From the NCBI RefSeq assembly GCF_000165425.1, contig NW_001798989.1:372001-436000 (forward strand): a stretch of DNA of 64,000 nucleotides, in the 5' to 3' direction. Positions 14,872 through 25,478 of this stretch are shown piece by piece. The DNA is from Paramecium tetraurelia. Taxonomy: Eukaryota > Ciliophora > Oligohymenophorea > Peniculida > Parameciidae. The translations under genes were made by a program, and so were the position numbers. A model generated the notes under the pieces. That model worked only from the letters and a program-made list of their open reading frames with translations, was not told the DNA's origin and did no database searches. Each line of letters starts with the position of its first letter. Positions within the stretch are counted from its first letter, which is position 1.

Positions 14872-15483
14872 ATGAATCCTAAATACACTTATCGCAAAAA
14901 GTAAGTGACCAATGCAGAAAAATAACAGATACTCAAAATCCTAGGAAACAACCCAACAGATAAATAAATTGAATACATTGCTCATGAAAATGACTTGAAA
15001 ACCAGAACCATCAAGGCATGGCTAAAAAACAAGTAGCAATTTTGTTCTGAAAATAAACATACCTCTGATTCAGAAGACAATCAATACAATAAAAAAAAGT
15101 CCAAAGAAGATAAAGCACTTTTTGATTATGAGAGGCACTTTAACCAAAACTCAAACTAATACAATTATGAAATTACTAATTCAGATTTACTTATGAAAAA
15201 AAATGGCAATCTCAATGATTCCAAGTAGTTATAGAATGGGCTGGCATTTCCTTTATCACATATCTCTGCACAAGGAGAGAAAAGTTAGTAAAGGTAATAG
15301 GACAAATATGCCTTATAAAATTTTGAATCATTAGCCTTACTATTAGATCAAAACGATGAAATTCATTAACTCATTTCTTTATTTTAGAATTAAGAGAGAT
15401 AAATTGAAAATATCAAAAAGGTTTAACAAGATATTTTGGAATACATGTGCTCTCATCTAACCAAAAAACCAAAGAGGATATGA
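14872..15483 (+). CDS. Protein with homeodomain-like helix-turn-helix
   Basis: Intron-free, 203 residues, ATG 14872 and TGA 15481-15483. Near the N terminus (about residues 15-55) the order of residues fits a homeodomain: a helix ending KILGNNPTDKQIEYIAHEN, then a recognition-helix-like TRTIKAWLKNKQQQF. W and N fall where the invariant Trp48 and Asn51 of homeodomains lie (W-L-K-N versus W-F-x-N). A basic stretch precedes it, and a Gln/Ser-rich region with a C-terminal coiled coil follows. The Phe after Trp is Leu and the last Arg is Gln, so it is divergent. It could equally be another HTH fold. DNA binding is inferred. Confidence 0.55.
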
Positions 15484-15620
15484 TTATATCAATCTAACCA
15501 AAAAAAAAGGAGAATTTGATCTTATCATTATCTATATATATATGGATAACATTTATATAAATAGTTCAATTTACAATATAAATATATATGAAAAGATAAA
15601 TATTAAATGAACATTTACAA

Positions 15621-16350
15621 ATGAAAAAGAACAAGAGTTGTTAAATTTCCAGATCCTAACAGAATGAATTTTCACTAGAAAGAATACAAAGTATATCGTA
15701 GAACAAAAGAAGTTCTGATAAAGGGTCTATGTAAATTGTTGAGATGTGGAGCAAGAAGATGAAAAAACAATGTGACAGTTATTTAGAGGTGCTCAAATAG
15801 AAACAATAACAAGAGATGTATTATTATATTTCAATTATACAAAAGAATGAAATTGAATCATGTTCCACCAATAATGTTGAAGAATATCGATGTCATGAAA
15901 CGCAGCGATAAAACCACTCTTCCAAGATCAAGGATTACATCTTTCAATTAGCAGGACCCAAATTTAAGATCCCATAAGGAAGTCATTCAGAAAAATGAAG
16001 ATCCAATTGGAACTTCAATTTTTAGCAATTCTGGGAGGTCAAATGCCTAACCTTTCTTTTTCTAAAGGCTTAAACTATCACCAATTCGAGAAGTTCAAAA
16101 TTGCATCGATTAATGTGATACTCTTCTCCAAGATGTCTAAAGTATTAGTAAGTAAATGATATAAATTACAATAGGGAGTTTTATTAGCCTAAACAAGATA
16201 GGTTTAAATTGTATGCCTAAAAAAGATAAAAAGAGAAACTCAAGGAAATGTTTTTATTAAGAAGATTATAGTGATTTTATTCCTTTTTATTTATTTGTTT
16301 AATTGTTATTCTTTATTAATCTAAGATCTAAAAGAGAAACAAAGAAATGA
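15621..16350 (+). CDS. Unknown basic protein
   Basis: About 233 residues from the ATG at 15621, with an intron at 15818-15845. A second GT...AG unit at 16148-16174 is 27 nt long and lacks TGA in frame, so it could be spliced or retained without breaking the frame. The protein is Ser/Lys/Gln-rich, with a central coiled-coil-like stretch ending QNCIDQCDTLLQDVQSISKQ. The last ~25 residues are hydrophobic (FIPFYLFVQLLFFI), so a C-terminal membrane anchor is possible, though this may be read-through into an untranslated end. No family recognised. Convergent with COQ5, 78 nt away. Confidence 0.55.
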
Positions 16351-16428
16351 TTATTGAAATCACTGAAGAAACTATAAAAGAAACATTGTTATTTAATTTA
16401 CAATAAAAATTATCGTAATTAATTATTA

Positions 16429-17286
16429 TCACAACTTGAATCCAAAATGTACAGCTACAACTCCATCCATATAATTCTTAAATCCTGCATATCTAAAACC
16501 AGCTTCCTCAATTATTTTTAATAACTCTTATTGACTATGGAATTTTTCAATACTCTCTACTAAATATTAATAGGAATGTCGATCATTAGCCACTAATTAT
16601 CCCATTGCGGGAATAAAACTGAATTAATAAAATTAATTGGCTAGAGATAAAATAGGATTCTGAACTTTGCTAAATTCTAAACATTAGAATTTTCCTCCTT
16701 ATTTCAACACTCGATGAGCTTCTCCAACTGCTTTTGGAATTCTGGGTACATTTCTGATTCCAAAAGCAATCGTATAAGCATCAAAAGTATTAGGTTCAAA
16801 TGGTAATTCTTCAGCATTTGCACATACAAAATCAATTTCTATATTTCTCATATAACAATAATACAATTTTAGTATCCTAACTCATTTGCTCTTTTTTATC
16901 CTACATCTAGCATGGATTAATTGATATCCAAAACTGTAATTTTCAGATTTTCATTAAACAAATTTATTTCCCTTATGCTTTTCAAGAATACGAAATGCTA
17001 TGTCTCCAGTTCCACCTGCAACATCTAAGACTCTAATTTATTAATCTCCATTTTTCAATTGTCCAAGTTCTTCAACAAAAGAATTCTTCCAACATCTATG
17101 TAGTCCAACACTCATTAAATCATTCATCAAATCATAACTATCTCAAACCAACAAATACTTATTTGCAACATTATGAAACACCTAATTTACATGTTCTTAT
17201 TTTTCTTCAAGTTTAACCTTTTTGAATCCAAAATTAGCTTCTTGACAAAATGTAAATACTCTCAATTTAAATAGTTATTTTATCAT
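16429..17286 (-). CDS. COQ5: COQ5, ubiquinone C-methyltransferase (apparent frameshift)
   Basis: Class I SAM-dependent methyltransferase that methylates the benzoquinone ring in mitochondrial ubiquinone synthesis. Introns 17138-17158 and 16839-16864. Family signatures are clear: [37 protein letters not shown] (SAM site), [34 protein letters not shown] and a conserved C terminus [15 protein letters not shown]. Between the SAM motif and TVLDIN (about 16955-16975) the frame shifts by one base; spliced length is 3n+1 and no intron fits. Removing one A/G of the local run would restore [17 protein letters not shown]. Because all other motifs are intact, an assembly indel is more likely than a dead gene. 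The N terminus is a plausible mitochondrial presequence. Confidence 0.88.
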
Positions 17287-17925
17287 AAATAAAATATTAT
17301 ATACAAAATATCTACTTTTCTGTCTAATTAAATGCTCAACATATTTACACAATGAAGAGATACAATGTTTCTCTCAATTTATTATTCGATTTTCTTGATA
17401 TGTGAATATCATTTTTTTGAGCAATCAATTATTTTATTAATGATAATTTATCAAAATCTATATATTTTATCAATAAAATTCTTAGAGTTGTGAATTAGAC
17501 TTAGCATGGAAGAGAGATTTAAGGAAAAAATAATTATTTTTATTAATTTAATTAGTAAACGATTCCCATATATTATTTTTTTAAGTTTTTGAAGTATTAT
17601 ATGAATAATTCAATTATAATATTTTAAGCAGTGTGGCAATGAGGGTTATTTTCGAGAATGACAGCTCAAATTCCCAACACATGCAACATTAAATATAAGC
17701 TTCCCATAATTATACGAAAATTCATCTTTGTATAAATATAATAAGCTGAGATAAAAACTATTTTTATGAAGTAACTCTAATTAATTTAGAGTCTTTATTT
17801 CTTTTGACGGATTTTGAAAATGAAGGCTCTAGAAAGAGAATATAAGGATTTGAATTTATAAAAAACAAACATTAGGTATAATGATAATAACTAAGAAAAA
17901 TATTATAGATCAACATACTAATCTC
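17287..17925. other. Intergenic region
   Basis: 639 nt of AT-rich DNA between two minus-strand genes. A short plus-strand frame from about 17821 begins MKALEREYKDLN but soon runs into the 3' end of TIPIN. I see no gene I can support. Confidence 0.45.
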
Positions 17926-18753
17926 TCAATTTATTAGTTTCTTTTCTTCTTTTATTTTATAAGCAGCCTCTAACTATTCAAATATATCATCAAAATTTTC
18001 ATCCACTTAAATAGGTTTTGGTGATGGTTCATATTGAACTTCATCATTGAAACGAACAGTAAGTTCCTTTTTAACAGATTTGACTTAGGATTGTTGTGTA
18101 TTTTATTTTTTTAGAGATAATTTTAAAGGTTTTTTTTGTGAAACAGTAGTAGAGTTGTTTTGTTATGGATCTGGTTAACTCAAGTTCTGATCATGTTATA
18201 TTATGTTTTGCTAATGCTGTTCTTCTTAGATTACTGAATTATTGGCAATGGTCTCACTAAAGGTTTAATTGATGGTCTGATCATTTATCGGTTATTCTCC
18301 TAATGGATTAAGTACGAAATGCCAGGGGATTAGACCTTTGTGAGCCTTTCTGAGGAATTATAGGTGAGTCTTGAAGTAAGTACAAATATTACTTAAACAC
18401 TATTATTCCCTCCAAATTTTTATAATCTATTTGTAAAATAGTCAAAGTCATATTTAGGCATTATTTGATAATGCCATTCTTCTATGACATGCATGTATTT
18501 GTTTAGTTCGTCTAGTTCATCATTGCCAAACCGATAGTCTTTACATAAATTATAGAGGTAAACGACTCCTTTCTAGGGATCTGTAATTTATTCAGGTTTC
18601 AATCGGAATTATTAAGTTTTCTTTTTCTTCTTTTGATTTGGTAATATTTTAAGCATTTTCGTCTTCTTAATCTTTTTTATTTTCCTCTTCTTCATTTCTT
18701 GGAGATCTGTTCTCGAGATCCTAATCCTCGTTTTCTTCTTAATTATAGCTCAT
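17926..18753 (-). CDS. TIPIN: TIPIN/Swi3 replication-fork protection protein (apparent frameshift)
   Basis: The Swi3 domain is seen as RLKPEQITDPQKGVVYLYNL, then DELDELNKYMHVIEEWHYQI and MPKYDFDYFTNRLQKFG. TIPIN/Csm3/Swi3 partners Timeless/Tof1 to stabilise stalled replication forks in the nucleus. Intron 18370-18392. The start at 18753 gives an acidic N terminus (MSYNQEENEDQDLENRSP) whose frame meets TGA near 18599; the domain lies one base out of phase. There is no GT between the start and the domain, so no intron can mend it; spliced length is 3n+1. A one-base indel in the A/G-rich run (18600-18660) is likely. The Gln/Ser-rich C-terminal tail ends in an acidic/basic helix. Confidence 0.75.
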
Positions 18754-18926
18754 TTATATTAATCAAGGGAATTTAAACTAAAACTTAAATAATCTTAAAT
18801 AGAGAGTTATTTTAATAGCTATCTTAAAAGATAATGAAGAGAAACCATTATTTATTCACAAAGAGCTATAAATAAATATAATCTTGAGAAGCAATAATAA
18901 TATTGACTTATGTTGATATAACATTT

Positions 18927-20128
18927 TCATTTTTAATCTTGTAGAATTTAGAAATATTTATGATCTAATGCTTTTAAAACTGTTACTCCGAGTTAATGAC
19001 ATTGGCGTATTTACTATTATTCATTTGTGTATTTTTCATGAACAATCATATCTATTGGATCAATAACATAATTGAGGTTTTCAGTCTTAATCAAGTTTTC
19101 TACTAATGCTTGAGCTTCAAAATGTTTTAAGTTCAATAAATTGGCTAATGAAACCAAAGACATTCTTCTGAAATTAATGATATACTAATTTATATAAAAT
19201 ACGATTTACTTATTTGAGTAATGTATTAATGACTTTTTCTTTTATTTATGAAATGAGTGGAGCTGAGATAACATCTCTTTCCAATTCAATCTAAAAATAT
19301 GATATAATAGTACAATGAGCAATTAAGACTTCTAAATTAATTGAACGAAATCGTAATCTATATAGCAATTCAAAGTCTCCAACACTGAAGGATCTGCATC
19401 AAGTATTCTAATAATGAATGGATTCTATAATATTTCAATGATATCCTTAGGTAATTTTGTGATTAGACTAGCTATTGCGAAATATTTGCTCAGATCAAAA
19501 TAGCTTGTGATAAAGTCCACTGATTCAAGATGATTAGTATCAATTTGTAATAAGTCAATTAAAAAGTTCTTGTAATCCATTCTTACGTAGTTTCTGATGG
19601 CACTCAATAATAACCACTTCTGATATCCTTTGACATCTGAGTCTTTGGGATTGACATTAATAACTTTGTAGTGCATGTAATTATTGCTTAAAATCATGCA
19701 AGTCACCCAGGAATTGGCATAATTTAGTGCTTCTTGGGTCTAATTATTCTCATGGGCCTTGTAATATGCAGCATAAGCTTCAACTAAGTCTCCATATTTC
19801 AAGTATAAGTCTCCTAATTAGATGAAGAGTTCTTTTAAAGCATTTCTATTTTATAAATTTTTGGTTTGGTTGATCTAATTCTTTTTCTCTGAAATGGTCT
19901 TTCGAGCCTAATTCAACTCATCTTTGGAATAAGAAGTTTTTAATTTTTCTGCCAAATTAGCTGCTGCTCTATGAAAAATGAGAATATGTTTTACAAATAA
20001 AGACCATTTTCCTCAAGCTTAGGTATAATTTAAGGAGTCAATAAAGGATAATTCTAGCCCAAAACAAATAGCCTATAAGCAAGGAGGGAATTGGTGTAGA
20101 CTGTTAGTTTAGAAAAATCTAAATTCAT
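18927..20128 (-). CDS. CSN1: COP9 signalosome subunit 1-like (RPN7/PCI family)
   Basis: Predicted 375 residues; introns 19969-19994, 19291-19313 and 19185-19209. Helical repeats include LGDLYLKYGDLVEAYAAYYK and SWVTCMILSNNYMHY, matching the RPN7/CSN1 N-terminal repeat pattern. A PCI-like winged-helix end follows (RMSLVSLANLLNLKHFEAQA). In CSN1 this region scaffolds the complex that removes NEDD8 from cullin ubiquitin ligases. RPN7 of the proteasome lid is the main alternative; the absence of the strongly acidic RPN7 N terminus and the overall spacing favour CSN1. The final ~25 residues have an optional extra intron that I did not apply. Confidence 0.6.
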
Positions 20129-20160
20129 ATATATATTATTTATCTATTTAAAATTAATTA

Positions 20161-23043
20161 TCATATCAAGAATCTAGAATCGATTTTAGACTGATCAGCC
20201 AAATTGCGTTCTCCTACCCATTAACGGAAATTAAATATCCCAGCTGAAATCAAATAAGTTAACATCAATGAAAGGTATGTATTATTGGTGAGAATCATCC
20301 AAAAGTTGAAGATCATAGTATCCGTAATCAAGAAAAAGAATTCATGTCCACAGAAGAACATGGATTTAAATGATTGATCTGGATCTCTGAAGAAAACAGG
20401 CATACTTTGATCTTTGAAATAGTTTTCCTCCAAATCAGCAGGAGGATAATCAAAGAATCTTTGGACAGGCAATTTGTCTCTGACACACTTTGCAAAGTTA
20501 GTTCGAACCTAACATTAGAAATGAGAATACTTAAGTCAAAACATCCTTCAAATAGAATGAGAATGTATCTTTGATGGCTTATACCAAGGCCATATCTAAG
20601 CCATCAGGAACTCCCTGTCTTAAAACTCGACTTAAAATTATAATCATTGAAATACATTTCATTGTAATTCTGATATTGAGCATTGTCAGTTTTTTGTTTG
20701 AGTTCCTGATTGTAGACTTTCTCGTATGCCTCCCTGAATCGCATGGGTAGAAACAACTCAAAGGTTTGAAGATCCACATCATCTGAGTGTTATAAAGACG
20801 ATTCTTGGATGAACCCTCTTTTCTTTCCCTTACCCAATGCTTCATAGTGTAGACAATTGGCAAGATGCTCACTTGAACCCTCAGCATAGCCAATAGGATT
20901 CTCTCCATGTATGTAGTATCCATGTAGGACATCATCCAAAATGAGTATGGAAACATTAGATATTGCACACAAATCTACAAAATCTTCTACGAGGATGGGG
21001 AACCAGATATCAAACAGTTTTTAAATGACTAAAATATTATGAATTGAATTTATACTGATTTAAGCTAATCCAATTGCCATATAGAGAAAAGTACACAAAA
21101 AATATTATAGAACATAATTCTTTGGAATAGTTTTATCCAATGACAAATTAGGTTACTCTTATCCTAGATTAATCCAATTTAATCCTTCCAAAAAGAATCC
21201 TACAAATAGCAATGTCCATTCAACACTTACTATCCTATAGATTTGTAATTCATTGAATTCATTTGCTATCAAGATCATCCTCCAGGCACTTTGTTTTGAT
21301 TAAGCTTATTCGACCATTCTCAACACATTGTTATCTAGTTTCTCTGCCAATTCTCTTGGTCTCAAGACTTCAGATTTCTCCCAATCTATAAAGAACACTT
21401 GAACATCAGCTTATCTCAGAATCAAATTGAACATTGATATCAATCTACAAGCAAACATCATGTAAAATAGGATCTCAAACGGTCTATAATTATTAGCATA
21501 GTCTGAAAGATCAGGCATCAAGATATAGATGGTCTATTGGAATTTAAAGAAACAAAACAAGTATCCTGTGAAAATGGCCAAATAATAAAAGATTACTTCT
21601 GCCCAAGTGTCTAATAAGACATAAAATGATCTGATGGTCAAATACATACACCAATCATTCTGACCTGTGTAAGAGGGATTCCTCTTAGTCCATACATATA
21701 TACGTATAAACCAAACAATAATAATGAATATGTGAGCAACAATCAACAAGGCTGAAGCCACCGTATAGAAACTGGTTTTAGCTTAATAGTAATAGTGACC
21801 ATATTTAACAGGATAATACTTCTCATTTTCAATGGTAGTAATAGAAATAGGTTCACTATAAATTACATAAAAGTATGGTAGGAAAGTCTTATCATCCTCT
21901 TTTGTAGACAAATAACTAATCAATCTAATAGATTTTGCATAAATGATTTCTGATGGACTCTTTAAATTGTCAACCATAAAGAATCTCCACAAAAACTTAG
22001 TATTGGTATAACCGTACTAATCTTCAGTCTCCCCATTTCCATTGCCATCGTAATCAGCAATCTTTATTGGCACCTAAATGAAACTTCCATCTATATCTTT
22101 TATCCATACTGAATAAAATACTGTTTAATAATTGCTATTCAAATATTTAGTAAAGTCAACATTGCAACTTAAAATAATATTTATAATATATTTACTCATT
22201 TTTGTAAGACACTCCAAAATTAGATGCTAGATCAGTATCTCCGTAACTGGAACTGCACAATTAGAACTAATTCTGAAGAGGCTTTAATTCACTAACACTT
22301 CCATCAATGTAATACTCCATTACATAAAATGGCATTCTGTTAAGACTAGTGGCTCTGTCCTCTTTGAAATTCACCTACATTTAGATAGGAGTGTCTTCTA
22401 TTAATGTTACAGAAGTAACAGTCGTTGAAACTTCATGGATGATGCTTGGCATATTCTTTTTATTTTAAAATGTCAGAACCGCATTATATAAATAAGTAAA
22501 ATCTTTTTCTGTACTCACTGTTGATCGTTTCAAAATGAATAGATTTGCCAACTACTAACAGGATACCATATCATTATAAAGATTGCATCCATCATATGCT
22601 TTAGGTCCCAACACTTGAGATATATCATCCGAAAACACATTTATATATAAGCCAACACAATAATTATCGCTTGCTAATGAAGATGCCGAACATGAGCATT
22701 TCCCACTTACATTTACCTAATTGTTAGGACATTATTAGCAAAGATTTGTAGGGAGGGTAATTGCATGACCAGAACATGAGCAAGCTGAGCCTTACCAAGA
22801 TCCTGTATCACTTACACACAAATTAGTTTCTGCAGGACATGCTGAGTTTACAGGCACTCCATTTATGGTCGAATCACAAATACACTAATAATAATATTCA
22901 AATTTCAATTTTACCTAATTATTTATCAATCCCGTTCCAGCAGGACATGCTTCACATTTTGATGTCAAGGGATTGTAAAATTGTTCAGCTGTTTCGCATA
23001 ACTATCCATTTATTGATTGGATAATGAATAATATAAATAACAT
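20161..23043 (-). CDS. TMEM67: Meckelin (MKS3/TMEM67), ciliary transition-zone receptor
   Basis: Predicted 925 residues; introns 22885-22914, 22168-22195, 20631-20655 and 20509-20530. A signal peptide (MLFILFIIQSING) precedes a Cys-rich region with repeated CxxCPAGT/CxC patterns, for example CEACPAGTGLINN. Several transmembrane segments follow, and the end ADQSKIDSRFLI matches the conserved meckelin C terminus (vertebrate ...LVDQRFLI). Other landmarks are VFFIDWEKSE, LKDVLTQ and FRYL-like helices. Meckelin acts in the MKS module of the transition zone and is needed for basal body/cilium assembly. The 30-nt first intron is a multiple of three without TGA, so it could be retained. All other introns are required for the frame. 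Confidence 0.9.
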
Positions 23044-23365
23044 TTTAAATTAATAATATCCCTTTATTAATTAGAAATGAGTATTCCATTGATCACAATA
23101 GAATCCATCTGAATTTGAGAAATTTGTTAATATTCTGAAATCTCAATTTTCATAGTATTATAATAGATTATCACTTGGTACACTTTCAATCTCTAATCCT
23201 TTACGATATGAATAGGATAAAATAAAATAAAATCTAACTAATTATTATTGAAAATTTATTATAATAATGAGATCCTAATTAAGTTCAAATTTAATAATAA
23301 TTATTCGTACACCTATGCATATTATTTTATTTATTTAATTATTATTAACAAATAGATTTAATTTA
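23044..23365. other. Intergenic region
   Basis: 322 nt of AT-rich DNA between two minus-strand genes; nothing supported in it apart from a presumed promoter for the meckelin gene. Confidence 0.45.
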
Positions 23366-25122
23366 TCAAAAAGCATAGATCATCATTTTATATTCTATAG
23401 AGTTGATTAATTGAGTTTAATTCCCTATTCTTCTTCCGCCATCTTCACCATTCTCAAACCAATAACTGAATCTTCTCTTGTCATTTGGATCCAAGTCATC
23501 ACATAATGTTAGATAAATATCTTCTGTTGGTGAGAATCCAAAGGCAACCGGATAAGCCATATACCAATAAATATCTCCCGATGAGCTTTTCCTTGCATGT
23601 TGCCAATGGTACGTGAATTAAAATATCTCTTATTGATAATCACAACCTACTACCAATAATACCTCTGGATTCTCAACCTTCATTCCGCCAATGCATAATA
23701 TTGTATCATTTTTAATAATACTCTAAATTTCTCTGACTATTTTTCTATTAAATGTTTTGGTAAGTAACTCGTCATAAATGATCACAAAGTTCTCCAATTC
23801 TTTAGAATTTAAATCAACATGAATTTTCCCAACTAATTTTTTGGCAATTTCGTCTCGATTTTGAGTTTCAATTTGTCTATTGTGAATTTTCATTAGATTA
23901 TTAATTAGCTATAATTTATACCATTCGATTGCTTCATAATTTGCACTAATATTCTTATTAACCATACTCAAATCTTCTTCTAATTTCATAACCCTTATTT
24001 ATTAGTAATATAAGACGGATGATGTTCGATTAGTATCTGAAAGTATCTTATCATTCATTTAATTTTATGCTAAAATTTATTAAGTTATTTGTTTGAATCT
24101 ATCTCCTTATAGATTTATTCTTTCAGATAATGAATTATAGACAGTTTCATTATATTGTTTTAATTTTGTATTAAAGTAATTCTTAAACTGATTGTATGGT
24201 GTTTCAGCTTGATTCATTTATTAGTTTATCATATCTATCTGTTCCTGCATTCTATTCATTTATTACTACGCATTACTATTCAACTCCTAACATCCATAAT
24301 TCTCTTTTTTTTCCATTTATCCTTGTAATTCTTTTACAAGAGTTTGAAATTCATCCATCTTTTATTATAATTCACTCCTTCCATTGAAATCTTAATACAT
24401 AATTATGGGATTCAATCCAATGACCAGCAAAATCAAAACTACTGTAGATTTGAATATAAATGAATTTGTTATACTTGGTTATTTTATCAACTACTGCATT
24501 TACTGTTCTAAAAGTTATTATTTTTGTAGATATCTAGAAAATAGAAATTAATTTACTTAGCAATCTATTGATGCAAATCCAAGTCCATCTTCTTGATGTA
24601 ATTGTTCAATTTGCCTTAGAGTTGACTCTTTTTTTGTAAAATATCTTCGGTGTATTAATTTATGGGCTGTGAATAGAGCTTAAGCATAAACACATGGTGT
24701 TGCTACTAATATTCTGTAAATTTATTCATTTCCATAATTTATTCATAAAACTTTTGGATCAACTAATCAATCTCCTTTTCCACATAAGATTTAACTTATT
24801 CTAAAAATTCTTTTGGATTATTTTAATAGCCTTCGATAATTTAAAACTTCTCCTTCTTAAAATCATTGAGTGTTGTAATGATTTGATTCAAAAAAGTAAT
24901 TCTTTCTTTTTTCTTTTTATCGACTTCTTACATTATCAAATTTATTTTCTTGAAATCGTCAAGATGATTGACAAAATTATTATTGTTTTGTCGATGGATT
25001 TTGGTGATGCACTCATAACAGTGAAGTTATTTTCTATTAGAATTGCAGCATTGATCATTCATACAAATATATTCTTCCTTGTTTTATGTAATTGAGCAAG
25101 TCTTAACAAATTCGTTGTTCAT
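23366..25122 (-). CDS. Membrane coiled-coil protein with Cys/His N-terminal module
   Basis: Predicted 577 residues with one intron (24534-24556). The N terminus has a Cys/His cluster (CSITQNKEEYICMNDQCC, then CYECITKIH) resembling the B-box-like heads of the genes at 38679 and 54223. A coiled coil of about 130 residues follows, then one transmembrane segment (FKSTVVLILLVIGLNPIIMY) at about residue 225. A second Gln-rich coiled coil leads to a C-terminal beta-rich domain of about 150 residues ending in the region with GDIYWYMAYPVAFGFSPTED and DDLDPNDKRRFSYWFENG. I do not recognise that domain. Possibly a signalling or scaffold protein of an internal membrane; function unknown. Confidence 0.75.
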
Positions 25123-25478
25123 AACTATTTAAACTTAAAATAATAAATATCCCTAAATTAAGTAAATAATATTATTTAAATCACTCTCATCAAGCTCAAG
25201 ATCAGCTTATCCAAGACAAATCAAGGTCTCCATTGCGATAGCGAAAAGGCAAATTTTTAAGTTATTCTATCTGTTTTTATCTTACTAATTAAGCAATTAA
25301 TATCTTAATTAATCGATTTATGAATGTAACTACTAAGAGATGACAAAAATTAATTTATAATCACAGTAAACTATAACAGAGTAAGAGTGTAAATATTATA
25401 TTTGAGACATTATAAATAAAATATTGGCTCAGTCATTTTTGATAACAAAATAATAAACTAGTTATATATTTAAAAATA
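25123..25478. other. Divergent intergenic region
   Basis: 356 nt between a minus-strand gene and the second channel gene, so it should hold both promoters. AT-rich; no distinct motif recognised. Confidence 0.45.

Noticed and set aside
20500-20530. TTCGAA-type stretch resembling a tRNA T-loop
   Set aside because: It lies at an intron border of meckelin and no cloverleaf can be drawn around it; no tRNA was found elsewhere either.
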